From contig NZ_LLXX01000119.1 in NCBI RefSeq assembly GCF_001440405.1, positions 96,692 to 160,691 on the forward strand: a DNA stretch of 64,000 bases. The letters are read 5' to 3'. Below, piece by piece: positions 50,926 through 60,337 of this stretch. Below the pieces are notes generated by a model, which ran no database searches, had not been told where the DNA came from, and was given only the letters and a program-made list of their open reading frames with translations. Origin of the DNA: Bradyrhizobium valentinum (GTDB lineage: Bacteria > Pseudomonadota > Alphaproteobacteria > Rhizobiales > Xanthobacteraceae). The position numbers and the translations under genes are program-made. The stretch's first letter is position 1; every line of letters starts with the position of its first letter.

Positions 50926-53900
50926 ACGCATCAATACACGGCCGCTTCTTCGTCGTGCGGGCTTCCGGCTTCGGCACCGAACGCAGGCCAGACATGATCC
51001 AGTGCCGGGTGTCGGCTGGATCGATCACTTCGTCGATCTCCAGCACCGAGGCGATCGAGACCGCCTTGCCGTTGGCGTAGAGCTCGGCGACCTTGGACCT
51101 GTAATAGTCCTCGCGCTCGTCCGGGTCCTCGATCGCTTCCATCTCCTTGCGGAAACCGAGCCGGACATAACCTTCCAGCCCCATGCCGCCGAACTCGCCG
51201 GTCGGCCAGGCCACCGTGAAGAACGAGGCGTGGAAGCCGCCGCCGATCATGGATTGCGCCCCCAAGCCGTAGCCTTTGCGCAGGACGATGCCGAACAGCG
51301 GCACGGTGAGGCTCGCGCCGGTCACGAACATGCGCGCGACATGGCGCACGATCGCGGTCTTTTCCGCTTCGGGCCCTACCATGAAGCCCGGCGTGTCGCA
51401 CAGCGACAGCAGCGGGATGTCGAAGGCATCGCAGAGCTGCATGAAGCGCGCGGCCTTGTCGCCGGCCGGCGCATCGATCGCGCCGCCGAGATGTTTTGGA
51501 TTGTTGGCGATCAGGCCGAACGGTTTTCCTTCGATGCGAATGAAGGCGGTGATCATGCCGATGCCGAAATCGCGACGTATCTCCAGAACCGATCCCTCGT
51601 CGGCCAGAAGATCGATGACGGTACGAATGTCGTAAACGCGCAAGCGGTTTTCCGGGATCGCCCGCCGTAGCAGCCGCTGGTCCGGCGCCTTCCAGTCGCT
51701 AACCGCGCCTTGAAAATACGATAGATATTTTTGCGCCGCAGCCGTCGCTTCGGCCTCATCCTCAACCAGGATGTCGATGACGCCGTTCGGCGACTGGAAC
51801 GACACCGGCCCCACTTCGGCGGGATGGTAGACGCCGAGGCCGCCGCCCTCGATCATGGCGGGGCCGCCCATGCCGATCGAGGCGTTCCTGGTGGCAATGA
51901 TGACGTCGCAGCAGCCGAGCATGGCGGCGTTACCGGCAAAGCAATAGCCTGATACGACGCCGATGACCGGCACGAGGCCCGACAGCTTGGCGAACTGTAC
52001 GAAGGACGGCCCGTCGAGGCCGGTCATGCCGAGCCGGTCGGTGTCGCCGGGACGGCCGCCGCCGCCTTCGGCATAGAACACCAGCGGCAGGCGCCATTGC
52101 TCGGCAAGGCTCAGCATACGGTCGATCTTCTTGTGGTTCATATGACCTTGCGTACCGGCCAGCACGGTATAGTCGTAGGCGATCACCATGCAGCGCGCGG
52201 CTTCCGCGCCGAATTTTTCGGCGTTCATGGTGGCGACGCCGGAGATCAGGCCGTCGGCCGGCGTGTTGCGGATGAGATCATCGACGGTGCGCCGCCGGCG
52301 CTGGGCAGCGATGGCGAGCGAGCCGTATTCGACAAACGAGCCGTCATCGACGAGATGGGCGACATTCTCCCGCGCGGTGCGCTGGTTGGTCTTGCGGCGG
52401 CGCTCGACCGAGGCCGGGCGGTTTTCATCCAGCGTGATGGCGCGGCGCTCGATCAGTTCGGCCAGATCGGGGCGGATGTGGTCGAGATCGACATCTTCTT
52501 CCTCAGCCAATTCGTGGGCGTCGATCTCGGCCAGCTCCAGATAGAGAATCGTCTCGTCCTGCATCAGCGTCACGCCGGCTTCCGCCGCAACTCTCGTTAC
52601 CCTGCCGCCATGCGGCGCCGTCACCAGATGCTCCATCTTCATGGATTCGAGCACGGCGATCTGCTGGCCGGGGCGGACGAGGTCCCCTTCCCTGACGTCA
52701 ACAGCCACGATCGTACCTTGCAGCGGCGCCGGCACGGCCACCGAACCCGCCGGCCCGGCCGTCGCAACCTCGACCGTGGGCGCGCCGTCGTCGGCCGCGG
52801 CGCCCGATTCGATCAACGCCGTCTCGGCGGTCGCCTCAACCGTCTTCCTGGCTTCGCCGACCAGATCAACGACATGAGCCTCGATGAAGCCGGTGCTGAC
52901 GCGGTTCTCGACAAAATCCGGATGCGCCAGGATCGCCGCGAGGAAGGAGATGTTGGTGGCGACACCGCCGATCCGGAACTCGCGCAGCGTGCGCGAGGCC
53001 TTGTGCACGACGTCGGTCCAGTTGCCGCCCGGCGAATGCACAATGACCTTGGCAAGCAGCGAATCGAAGGCGGCGCTGGTCCGGTAGCCGGAGTATCCAA
53101 ACGTATCGACGCGAACGCCGGGGCCGGACGGCAGGTCGAACACCGCCAGCGTCCCGCCGGTCGGCTGGGTCACGCCTGATACGTCCATCACCTCCATGTT
53201 GACGCGGAGCTGCATCGCAAATCCGCGCGGCCGGGGGATATACCCTTGCGCGAGGCCGAGCGAGCCCAGCGTGGCGCCGGCCGCGACCGCAAGCTGCGAC
53301 TGTACCAGATCAAGGCCCAGCACCTGCTCGGTGACGGTATGCTCGACCTGCAGCCGCGGATTGGCCTCGATGAAGGCAAAGGCCTTATCCGACGTCCTGG
53401 CGTCGTTATCGACAAGAAATTCGAAGGTGCCGAGATTGTCGTAGTTCGCAGCCGCAGCCAGTTCCTTGGCGGCATCGATGATGCGCCCGCGCAAGGCGTC
53501 GTTCAGCGACGGGCTCGGTGCGATCTCGATCAGCTTCTGGTTACGGCGCTGGATGGTGCATTCGCGCTCCCAGAGATGGCTGATCGCGCCGTAATGGTCG
53601 CAGATGATCTGCACCTCGATGTGGCGGGCGTTTCGGATCAGCCGCTCGACATAGACGCCGTCGCTGCCGAAGGCGGCCATGGCCTCGGATTGGCAGCGCG
53701 CATAGGCCTCCTCCAGCTTGCCCGCGTCATCGACAATACGCATGCCGCGGCCGCCGCCGCCCGCGATGGCCTTGATCATGATGGCGCCGCGCTCGCCGAG
53801 CGATTCAAGGAAGGCCTTTGCCTCTTCCAGGCTGGTCGGCCCGCTGGTGCCCTCGATAACAGGCACGCCGCACTGGTTTGCCAGCGCCTTGGCCAGCGCC

Positions 53901-54247
53901 TTATCGCCGAACAGGTCGAGCGCTTCCGGCGACGGCCCGACAAAGACGATGCTTTCCTCGATGCAGCGCCGGGCGAGCGTGGCGTTCTCGCTAAGGAAGC
54001 CATAGCCCGGATGCACGGCGTCGCACCCGGTCACTTTGGCGGCCGATATCACGGCCTCGACATCGAGATAGGCCCGTGCGCCCCGCCCGGGAATTTCATG
54101 GGCGGCGTCGGCGGCGCGGATATGCAGCGAAAGGGCATCGTCGGCGGAATGGATCGCGACGGTGGCGAGGCCTGCATCTCCGGCCGCGCGCGCAATGCGG
54201 ATGGCGATCTCGCCGCGGTTGGCGATCAGCAGCTTGTGGAAAGACAT
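50921..54247 (-). CDS. Single-chain biotin-dependent acyl-CoA carboxylase
   Basis: 1108 residues carry the whole reaction cycle. Biotin carboxylase (1-~450): KLLIANRGEIAIRIARAA, ATP-grasp loop GGGGRGMRIV. Biotin carrier (~505-580): biotinyl lysine in LESMKMEH near residue 536. Carboxyltransferase (~610-1100): ARENVAHLVDDGSFVEYGSLAIAAQ and GYCFAGNAAMLG. It carboxylates a short acyl-CoA at the expense of ATP; acetyl-, propionyl- or methylcrotonyl-type substrates cannot be told apart from this reading. Usually these domains are on two or three proteins. The start is ATG 54247, at the conserved MSFHKLLIANRGE. Confidence 0.92.
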   Translation of the reverse strand: MSFHKLLIANRGEIAIRIARAAGDAGLATVAIHSADDALSLHIRAADAAHEIPGRGARAYLDVEAVISAAKVTGCDAVHPGYGFLSENATLARRCIEESIVFVGPSPEALDLFGDKALAKALANQCGVPVIEGTSGPTSLEEAKAFLESLGERGAIMIKAIAGGGGRGMRIVDDAGKLEEAYARCQSEAMAAFGSDGVYVERLIRNARHIEVQIICDHYGAISHLWERECTIQRRNQKLIEIAPSPSLNDALRGRIIDAAKELAAAANYDNLGTFEFLVDNDARTSDKAFAFIEANPRLQVEHTVTEQVLGLDLVQSQLAVAAGATLGSLGLAQGYIPRPRGFAMQLRVNMEVMDVSGVTQPTGGTLAVFDLPSGPGVRVDTFGYSGYRTSAAFDSLLAKVIVHSPGGNWTDVVHKASRTLREFRIGGVATNISFLAAILAHPDFVENRVSTGFIEAHVVDLVGEARKTVEATAETALIESGAAADDGAPTVEVATAGPAGSVAVPAPLQGTIVAVDVREGDLVRPGQQIAVLESMKMEHLVTAPHGGRVTRVAAEAGVTLMQDETILYLELAEIDAHELAEEEDVDLDHIRPDLAELIERRAITLDENRPASVERRRKTNQRTARENVAHLVDDGSFVEYGSLAIAAQRRRRTVDDLIRNTPADGLISGVATMNAEKFGAEAARCMVIAYDYTVLAGTQGHMNHKKIDRMLSLAEQWRLPLVFYAEGGGGRPGDTDRLGMTGLDGPSFVQFAKLSGLVPVIGVVSGYCFAGNAAMLGCCDVIIATRNASIGMGGPAMIEGGGLGVYHPAEVGPVSFQSPNGVIDILVEDEAEATAAAQKYLSYFQGAVSDWKAPDQRLLRRAIPENRLRVYDIRTVIDLLADEGSVLEIRRDFGIGMITAFIRIEGKPFGLIANNPKHLGGAIDAPAGDKAARFMQLCDAFDIPLLSLCDTPGFMVGPEAEKTAIVRHVARMFVTGASLTVPLFGIVLRKGYGLGAQSMIGGGFHASFFTVAWPTGEFGGMGLEGYVRLGFRKEMEAIEDPDEREDYYRSKVAELYANGKAVSIASVLEIDEVIDPADTRHWIMSGLRSVPKPEARTTKKRPCIDAW

Positions 54248-54452
54248 GGACGATTCCGTTTGGACGTCAGAGCGTAATGAATGGGCCATCGGCGCACCTC
54301 GCCCCGCTTGCTTCCCCATACCCCAATCGGCAGCACGATGCGGCCGCCCGCCTCAGTTTCTTGTTGCTGGACAACAACCTTTGCCGAGATTCTGTGCAAG
54401 CGGAATTTCGTCCCGCGCTACGGAATTCACAAAACAGCACGGCGCGCTAGCG

Positions 54453-55895
54453 CTACCGGCAGTCCAGTTGCACTTCGAACCAGCTTTGCAGCGAGGTCGA
54501 AAGCTGCGGCCAGGCACGCTGAAAGCCGGAGAGCCTGTCGGCGCCGGCGCGGTAGATGCCCCGCAGCTCCGTTTCGATCGCGGGGAGATCGACGCCGGTG
54601 CAGCGGCCGTCCCTCACGATCAGCCGTCCATCCACCACCACGTCGCGCAGGAGGGAGGCATTGCCGCGCGCGAACAGGAGATCGATGGGGTCGACCGGCA
54701 TGATCTGGTCGCGATCCAGCCGGTCGAGATCGATGGTAACGAAATCGGCCGGCGCACCTGATACGAGCGCCCCCGTTCCCGGCGCGCCGGTCGCCTTCCG
54801 TCCGTTGGCGATCGCGAGCGCGAGGAATTCGGAAGCGGTCCAGGTGCGCTGGAAGCCGAGGCCGCCGTGCACCATCTGCACCAGCCGCATCTCGCGCAGC
54901 ACGTCGTCGTCCTCGTCCAGCGCCAGCCCATCGACGCCGACCGCAATGGCGCAGCCGCATCGGTGCGCGGCGGCGACCGGCGCGAGGCCGGAACGCAAAT
55001 GAAGATTGGAGGAGAAATTGGTGACGATGCGCGCGCCGGAAGCGGCAATCATCTCGATTTCCTCGGGGCGGGCATGGATGCAATGCGCCAGCGTCAGTCG
55101 CTCCGACAGGAAGCCGATATCACGGAGATAACGGACGATACCATCCGGAAAATGCCGGTCCGCCCAGGCGCGCTGATAGACGGTCTCCAGCAGATGCATG
55201 TGGATGCGCCGGCCGGTCTGTGCCGAATTCTCCGCGACCGCCTCCAGCAGCGGTTTCGAGCACCATTGCACGCCGGCGGGACCAAGCTGCACATCGACGT
55301 TGGGACCAGCGATGGCCGAAGCGATCGCGTCCGTCAGCTCGATATAGGCTTGCGGCGACATCGGCGCGCGGACGAACATCTGCTCGATCGTGCTGCGATC
55401 GTTGCTGGAGAGACCGGAGAGAACGGGTTCTTCATCGCCATAGACGACCGGATTCTGGTCGCGGACCGCGAGCGCAAAGGCGATGCGGATACCGACGTCG
55501 GATGCCGCGCGCGCGATGGCGCCCGCCTCTTCCACCAGCGGCATCGTCCCGCTCGGGCGAGTATAATGGATCATCATCGCGGCGCAGCCAGCACGCGCCG
55601 AACGCGCCAGCGCGGAAGCTGCGGTGAGATAGGGATCGACCGGCGTGCCGAGCGCGGAGCGCAGGATCCAGCTTTCGAGCGGCATGCCGACCGCGCCGAA
55701 TGACGACGCGGTCGGCCGCGCATGGTCGTGGGCATTGACGAAGGCGGGTAACAGGAGAGAGCGCGGGCTTGTGGCGGGCGGAGCGCTATCGGAGATGGAC
55801 GTAATAACGCCGTTGTCGTGACGCAGCACGACATCATTGAGCAAGCCGCCCTGCAGGCCAGAGAACAGGCTGTGTGCGGCAACTTCCATAGTCAT
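54453..55895 (-). CDS. Amidohydrolase-superfamily deaminase/hydrolase
   Basis: 480 residues. The metal-binding NAHDHARPT (HxH) near residue 55, IHMHLLET (about 230), AHCIHARP (about 268) and VGVDGLALDEDDD (about 320) follow the pattern of the TrzN/cytosine-deaminase group. Acts on a ring or amide nitrogen compound in the cytoplasm. GGAGAGGG lies six bases ahead of ATG 55895. Next gene on the same strand, across a dispersed repeat, is an importer binding protein, so the importer may supply its substrate. Confidence 0.83.
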   Translation of the reverse strand: MTMEVAAHSLFSGLQGGLLNDVVLRHDNGVITSISDSAPPATSPRSLLLPAFVNAHDHARPTASSFGAVGMPLESWILRSALGTPVDPYLTAASALARSARAGCAAMMIHYTRPSGTMPLVEEAGAIARAASDVGIRIAFALAVRDQNPVVYGDEEPVLSGLSSNDRSTIEQMFVRAPMSPQAYIELTDAIASAIAGPNVDVQLGPAGVQWCSKPLLEAVAENSAQTGRRIHMHLLETVYQRAWADRHFPDGIVRYLRDIGFLSERLTLAHCIHARPEEIEMIAASGARIVTNFSSNLHLRSGLAPVAAAHRCGCAIAVGVDGLALDEDDDVLREMRLVQMVHGGLGFQRTWTASEFLALAIANGRKATGAPGTGALVSGAPADFVTIDLDRLDRDQIMPVDPIDLLFARGNASLLRDVVVDGRLIVRDGRCTGVDLPAIETELRGIYRAGADRLSGFQRAWPQLSTSLQSWFEVQLDCR

Positions 55896-55907
55896 GACGC
55901 GCCCTCT

Positions 55908-56033
55908 CCGTCATTGCGAGCCACCCGGTCGGCGCGTAGCGCCGCCGGATGGCAGGCTCCGCGAAGCAATCCAATTCGCCGCTTGCTAAGACATGGATTG
56001 CTTCGTCGCTTTCGCTCCTCGCAATGACGGAAA
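55908..56033. repeat. Dispersed palindromic repeat, CATTGCGAG type
   Basis: CGTCATTGCGAG at the left and CTCGCAATGACGG at the right with internal GCAATCCA/TGGATTGC, as at 3309-3426. Confidence 0.82.
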
Positions 56034-56036
56034 CGC

Positions 56037-57062
56037 TCAATTCGCCGTATAAACCAGCTCCCTTTCCGCCCGCGGCGGCAAAAACTCGCGCGAAAAAATC
56101 TCAGCCGGCGCCGGCGCTCGGGCGAGCTGATAGCCTTCGACGATGATACCGATGGCGCGGGCCATGCGGTCGTCCTTGACGTCGCCGACGCCGATCTCCT
56201 TCATCTCGGGCGAGACGATCAGCTTGTCGAAGGAATATTGCAGGCGGCGCTTCTCGACGTCGACGTTGATCAGATTATCGTAGTTCACCGCGGCCTTCAT
56301 CCCGGCGTTCTGATCCTTGGCGATTGCGATCATGCCCTTGTTGACGGCGCGGACGAGACCGGCGACGGCCTTCGGATTGGACGCCAAAAGCTTGCGCGAG
56401 ACCATCACGCCGTTGGAATAGAGATCAAGCCCGTAATCGCCGAACTGGAACCATTTGTAGTCCTTGTCGGGATCCTGGCGGTTCAGCACAAGGTTGAAAT
56501 AGCTCGTGATGTTGAACACCAGCGCAGCATCGATATCACCCTTGATCAGCATCGGCTCCTGCAGGTTCGGCGCCATGTTGGAAATCTTGATCTTCTCGCC
56601 CTCAAGCTTGTTCTTCTGCGCAAACACCGGCAACAGCCGCGTCGTCGGCGTGCCCTGCGCGCCGCCGAGCGTATGGCCTTCGAAATCCTTGATGGTGTTG
56701 ATGCCGCTGCTCTTCTTGGTCACGATCGCGAACGGCGGCTGGTTCCAGATCATGTAGACCATGACAGGGGCGTCCTGCGGCTTGGTCGAGGCGTTCTGGA
56801 TGATGGCGTTGACGTCGCCGAAGCCGGCGTCATAGGCGCCGGACATGATGCGCGTCACGGTCGCGCCGGAGCCCTCGCCCTGATCGATCACGACGTTGAG
56901 GCCTTCCGCTTTGAAGAAGCCATGGTCCTTGGCATAGAAGAACGCGGCATCGCTGCCTTGCGTTTTCCAGCCCAGCGTAAACTTGATCGTCGTCTCCTGG
57001 GCGTTGGCGGCGCCGGCAAACAGGACAGCTCCCAACAGCGCGGCACTTGCTCTGGCTAACAT
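56037..57062 (-). CDS. ABC transporter substrate-binding protein, NMT1/SsuA-like
   Basis: 341 residues with a signal peptide (MLARASAALLGAVLFAGAANAQ). FTLGWKTQGSDAAFFYAKDHGFFKAEGLNV and DQGEGSGATVTRIMSGAYD are the NMT1-type ligand fold. It belongs with the permease (57109) and ATPase (57887), all on the minus strand within 50 bases of each other. The operon starts beside the GntR gene and carries TGCATGCA sites upstream. The ligand is probably a nitrogenous small molecule, inferred from the amidohydrolase genes on both sides. Confidence 0.9.
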   Translation of the reverse strand: MLARASAALLGAVLFAGAANAQETTIKFTLGWKTQGSDAAFFYAKDHGFFKAEGLNVVIDQGEGSGATVTRIMSGAYDAGFGDVNAIIQNASTKPQDAPVMVYMIWNQPPFAIVTKKSSGINTIKDFEGHTLGGAQGTPTTRLLPVFAQKNKLEGEKIKISNMAPNLQEPMLIKGDIDAALVFNITSYFNLVLNRQDPDKDYKWFQFGDYGLDLYSNGVMVSRKLLASNPKAVAGLVRAVNKGMIAIAKDQNAGMKAAVNYDNLINVDVEKRRLQYSFDKLIVSPEMKEIGVGDVKDDRMARAIGIIVEGYQLARAPAPAEIFSREFLPPRAERELVYTAN

Positions 57063-57108
57063 CGCGGGTCTCCTCGATAAGGGTTGGATGACGGTTGGCG
57101 GATCTTGC

Positions 57109-57885
57109 TCAGGTGGCGATCATGTCGTTCTTACGGGTGGCCCAGCCGGTGACGCGCCCCTCGATCGCTGAGAAGATCACGTAGAGCGCGACGCCGAGGC
57201 CGGCGAGCACGAACAGGCCGGCAAACACCAAGGGCACGTTGAAATTGGAGGACGCCGTCATCATGACGTTGCCGATGCCGCGGTTCGATGCGACGGTCTC
57301 TGAAAGCACCGCGCCGACAAAGGCGTAGGAGATCGCGACCTTTAGCGACGCAAAGAAGAACGGCATGGTCCTGGGCAAACCGACATTCCAGAGGATGTCG
57401 AGCTTGCTGGCTCCGAGTGCCTTCAGCACGTCTTCCAGTTCGGGTTCGGTGGTCGCCAGCCCCGTCGCAATGTTGACCACGATCGGGAAGAAGCAGATCG
57501 ACAGCGCAGTCAGCACCGCCGGCACGGTGCCGGAGCCGAACCACAGCACGAAGATCGGCACCACGGCGACTTTCGGAATCGAGGAGAAGCCGACCAGTAG
57601 CGGATAGGCGGTATCGTAAGCGGTCTTCGAGACGCCTATGACAGCGCCCAGCACGACGCCGAGGCCGACGCCGAGCACGAAGCCGATCATCGTGGTCGCC
57701 AGCGTCTGCAGGATGTGCGGCCACAGGATCGGGAATTTCTCAAACAGCGTGACGAACACCTGCGATGGGCGCGGCAACACGAGGTCGGACATCCCGGTCA
57801 TCAGGCAGAACAATTCCCAGGCGACGAAGAACAGCACGATCAATCCCGCCGACCAGGCTTTTTGGCGATAATCAAACTCGGGCAT
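57109..57885 (-). CDS. ABC transporter permease, SsuC/TauC-like
   Basis: 258 residues, about six membrane helices, EAA loop LKALGASKLDILWNVGLPRTMPFFFASLKVA. ATG 57885 overlaps the ATPase stop region by ATG-TGA spacing of a base or two and has AGGGAGCGG ahead; codons further upstream are the ATPase 3' end in another frame. Confidence 0.9.
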   Translation of the reverse strand: MPEFDYRQKAWSAGLIVLFFVAWELFCLMTGMSDLVLPRPSQVFVTLFEKFPILWPHILQTLATTMIGFVLGVGLGVVLGAVIGVSKTAYDTAYPLLVGFSSIPKVAVVPIFVLWFGSGTVPAVLTALSICFFPIVVNIATGLATTEPELEDVLKALGASKLDILWNVGLPRTMPFFFASLKVAISYAFVGAVLSETVASNRGIGNVMMTASSNFNVPLVFAGLFVLAGLGVALYVIFSAIEGRVTGWATRKNDMIAT

Positions 57886-57886
57886 G

Positions 57887-58768
57887 TCAGGCCGCTCCCT
57901 GTGCTGCCGAGGCGTCTTTGGATGCTGTTCGGGCATCCTCGATGAACGCGCGCAGTTTTTGATTGAGCGCCACGAAGTCAGGCTCGAAGGTCATCGCGAC
58001 CGTGCGCGGCCTCTCGAAGGTGACGCGGCTGTCGTCGAGGATGCGGCCGGGCCGTGCGCTCATCACGCAGATGCGGCTGCCAAGAAACGCCGCCTCGCGC
58101 AGGTCGTGCGTCACCAGCAGCACGGTCGGCTTGTGGGCGATCCAGAGGTCCTGCAGGATCGACCACAGCTCTTCCCGCGTGAACTGGTCGAGCGCGCCGA
58201 AGGGCTCGTCGAGCAAGAGCATGCGCGGCTCATGGATCAGCGCACGGCACAGATTGGCGCGCTGAAGCATGCCGCCGGAGAGCTGCCAGGGATAGCGGTT
58301 GCCGAAGCCCTTGAGGCCGACCTGCTCCAGAAGCGCGTTGGCCTTGTCGCGGAATTCGCTCTTGCGCAGCTTGCGGAATTGCGAGCGGAACGGCTCGACG
58401 ATCTTGAGCGGCAGCATGATGTTCCGCTCGATCGTCATCCAGGGCAGCATGGTCGGATTCTGGAACGCCATGCCGACGCGCAATGCACGCGCCGCGACTT
58501 CCCGTCCGCCGACGATGACCACGCCCGATGTCGGCTGCACCAGCCCGCTCACCAGCCGCAGGATGGTGGACTTGCCGCATCCGGAAGGCCCGACAAGAGC
58601 GACGAACTCGCCGTCGGCGATCCGCAGCGTCGTCGTGGAAAGGGCCGGCACCGCGCGGGGGCCGCGGCCGAAGGTGACCGAGGCCTCCGAGAGCTCGATG
58701 GCAATGGGTGCGGCGGAAGCCGGAACCGGCGATCCCTGAAATTCGGAATGTGGTTGCATGCGCATCAT
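57887..58768 (-). CDS. ABC transporter ATP-binding protein, SsuB/TauB-like
   Basis: About 293 residues. Walker A GPSGCGKST, signature LSGGMLQRANL, Walker [15 protein letters not shown] and H-loop THDLREAAFLG are intact. The start is uncertain: ATGs at 58768, 58765 and 58759 have no clear ribosome site. A TGCATGCA site lies at 58777-58786, a few bases ahead, so the message may be nearly leaderless. Confidence 0.9.
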   Translation of the reverse strand: MMRMQPHSEFQGSPVPASAAPIAIELSEASVTFGRGPRAVPALSTTTLRIADGEFVALVGPSGCGKSTILRLVSGLVQPTSGVVIVGGREVAARALRVGMAFQNPTMLPWMTIERNIMLPLKIVEPFRSQFRKLRKSEFRDKANALLEQVGLKGFGNRYPWQLSGGMLQRANLCRALIHEPRMLLLDEPFGALDQFTREELWSILQDLWIAHKPTVLLVTHDLREAAFLGSRICVMSARPGRILDDSRVTFERPRTVAMTFEPDFVALNQKLRAFIEDARTASKDASAAQGAA

Positions 58769-58776
58769 GGTTGGAA

Positions 58777-58786
58777 GTGCATGCAA
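58777..58786. promoter_or_regulatory. Putative GntR operator copy 1
   Basis: GTGCATGCAA, with TGCATGCA as a perfect core, directly upstream of the ATPase start of the importer operon. Confidence 0.55.
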
Positions 58787-58879
58787 GCCGGATGCCAGCA
58801 AAACCCGGCTGTTAAATCAATGGGATCGCGCAGAGCCCACCAGATCCGCCGGATTCATTTTGTGCAGTTACCCGTCAAA

Positions 58880-58918
58880 CTGCATGCAATTGAGGCGCTC
58901 AATCGCTGCACAATTGTG
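58880..58918. promoter_or_regulatory. Putative GntR operator copy 2 and CACAATTGTG palindrome
   Basis: CTGCATGCAATT (58880-58891) matches the sites at 58777 and 60228. CACAATTGTG (58909-58918) is a perfect palindrome 18 bases further on, 41 bases ahead of the GntR ATG. They lie between the divergent importer and gntR promoters. Confidence 0.6.
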
Positions 58919-58959
58919 ATAAGAGACGCTATCCGAAGCACTTCCCCCAGGATTCGCCG

Positions 58960-59718
58960 ATGGCGCCTCGCTCCGCCAGCAAGTCAGCCGTACCGTCCGA
59001 CAAGGTCGGCGTGATCTGCCGCGCGCTGCGCCGCGCCATCATCGAACAGGCGCTGGAGCCCGGCGCGAAACTGCCGGAGGATTCGCTTGGCGAGAGGTTC
59101 GGCGTCAGCCGCACCATCGCGCGGCATGCGCTGGGACAACTGGCAGCGGAAGGTCTCGTCGAACTTCGGCGCAACCGGATTGCCGTCGTGGCGACGCCGA
59201 GCTGGCAGGAAGCGCGCGACGCCTTCGATATCCGGATCGAGCTCGAACGCCTGGTGGTGCGCCAGCTCGCCGGCAAGCTGACCAAGAGCCAGGTCGCCGA
59301 ACTGAACGCCCATGTCGACGCCGAGGACCGCGCCCGCGACGGCTCGGATGCGGTGTCGATCAGGCTCGCGACGGAATTCCATATCCTGCTCGCCAACATG
59401 ACGAATAGCCCAATCCTGGTGCGTTACGTCAGCGAAGTCGCCTATCGCTGCTGCCTGACGCTATCGCTGTACAGTCGCCCGCATTCGTCGGAATGCGCCA
59501 TCAACGAGCACCGCGCGATTATCGCCGCGCTGGTCAAGGGCGACGAAGCCAAGGTGATGAGCCTGATGCACAGCCATCTGGATTCGGTTGCCAGCCGTGC
59601 GCTGGTGGCCCCTGCCCCGCGGCGCGGCCGGGATCTGCTGGATATTCTGGCGCCCTATGCCGAGGAAGGCGACGGTGGTCGCGTGGTGAAACTGCCGAAG
59701 GTCGTGCGGGCGAGGTAG
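58960..59718 (+). CDS. GntR-family regulator, FadR/FCD type
   Basis: 252 residues. N-terminal winged helix (KLPEDSLGERFGVSRTIARHALGQLAAEGLVELRRNR, about 40-78) and C-terminal FCD domain with ligand/metal histidines (EFHILLAN, NEHRAIIAAL, MHSHLDS). FCD regulators often sense carboxylic acids. Position between the importer operon and the amidohydrolase gene, with shared TGCATGCA sites at each promoter, makes it the likely regulator of both. Confidence 0.88.
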   Translation: MAPRSASKSAVPSDKVGVICRALRRAIIEQALEPGAKLPEDSLGERFGVSRTIARHALGQLAAEGLVELRRNRIAVVATPSWQEARDAFDIRIELERLVVRQLAGKLTKSQVAELNAHVDAEDRARDGSDAVSIRLATEFHILLANMTNSPILVRYVSEVAYRCCLTLSLYSRPHSSECAINEHRAIIAALVKGDEAKVMSLMHSHLDSVASRALVAPAPRRGRDLLDILAPYAEEGDGGRVVKLPKVVRAR

Positions 59719-59727
59719 TGGTTTCCA

Positions 59728-59762
59728 CGTCATTGCGAGCGCAGCGAAGCAATGACGAGAAA
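59728..59762. repeat. Short CATTGCGAG repeat
   Basis: CGTCATTGCGAGCG and AGCAATGACGAG form a compact copy of the repeat at 3309 and 55908, between convergent genes. Confidence 0.75.
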
Positions 59763-59765
59763 ACC

Positions 59766-60185
59766 CTACGCCTCAATCCCACACTGCACCAGTATCCGCT
59801 CGGCGCTGTCATTCCAGACGTCCATCTTCACGATCTGTCCGCCCCTGACCACGAAGCGGTCGACGTAGCGGTTGCCTTCGAACGGCGTGCCGTCGAGCCA
59901 TTCGCCGTAGAGCGTGCCGATGCTATAGACGACGGTCTCCTCCGCAGCCGGGCAGACGTCGAAGCGGTCCATCTTCTTCTTGACCCAGCGATAGCGCCGC
60001 GCGTTGAAGCCGGTCGGGCCGCGCGGATGATCGAACTCCCGGCCGCCGGTGAAGGTGATGATGGTGCCGGGCTCCATGTAGGCGGCGGCCGCCTCGGGGT
60101 CCGGGATCATCGATGCCGTAAGGTAGGCCTCGACCACCTCGGCATCGGACATTCCCTTCGGCTCGGCTTTGGCGGCAACGGACAT
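59766..60185 (-). CDS. SnoaL-like (NTF2-fold) protein
   Basis: 139 residues of the NTF2-like fold: VVEAYLTASMIPDPEAAAAYMEPG at the start and VDRFVVRGGQIVKMDVWNDSAE at the end, as in SnoaL_2 proteins (small cyclases, isomerases or dehydratases). Function unassigned. ATG 60185 has AGGAGA ahead. It is divergent from the amidohydrolase, with a TGCATGCA site between, so it is likely part of the GntR regulon. Confidence 0.78.
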   Translation of the reverse strand: MSVAAKAEPKGMSDAEVVEAYLTASMIPDPEAAAAYMEPGTIITFTGGREFDHPRGPTGFNARRYRWVKKKMDRFDVCPAAEETVVYSIGTLYGEWLDGTPFEGNRYVDRFVVRGGQIVKMDVWNDSAERILVQCGIEA

Positions 60186-60227
60186 GGCGATTTCTCCTGA
60201 CCGGAGAATACTACAATCCGGCCGCCT

Positions 60228-60276
60228 AATTGCATGCACATATTTTGAACAATTTAGCCGGCGAACTGCACACAAT
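60228..60276. promoter_or_regulatory. Putative GntR operator copy 3
   Basis: AATTGCATGCAC (60228-60239) is the reverse complement of a GTGCATGCAATT site like those at 58777 and 58880. CTGCACACAATC follows at 60266-60277, resembling CTGCACAATTG at 58906. It lies in the divergent SnoaL-amidohydrolase promoter region. Confidence 0.6.
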
Positions 60277-60337
60277 CTGGGGCTGCCTGGCGTGCGCGCT
60301 TCCGCTAGATTCTGGTCTCCTCCAGCCTGCCGGTGCC

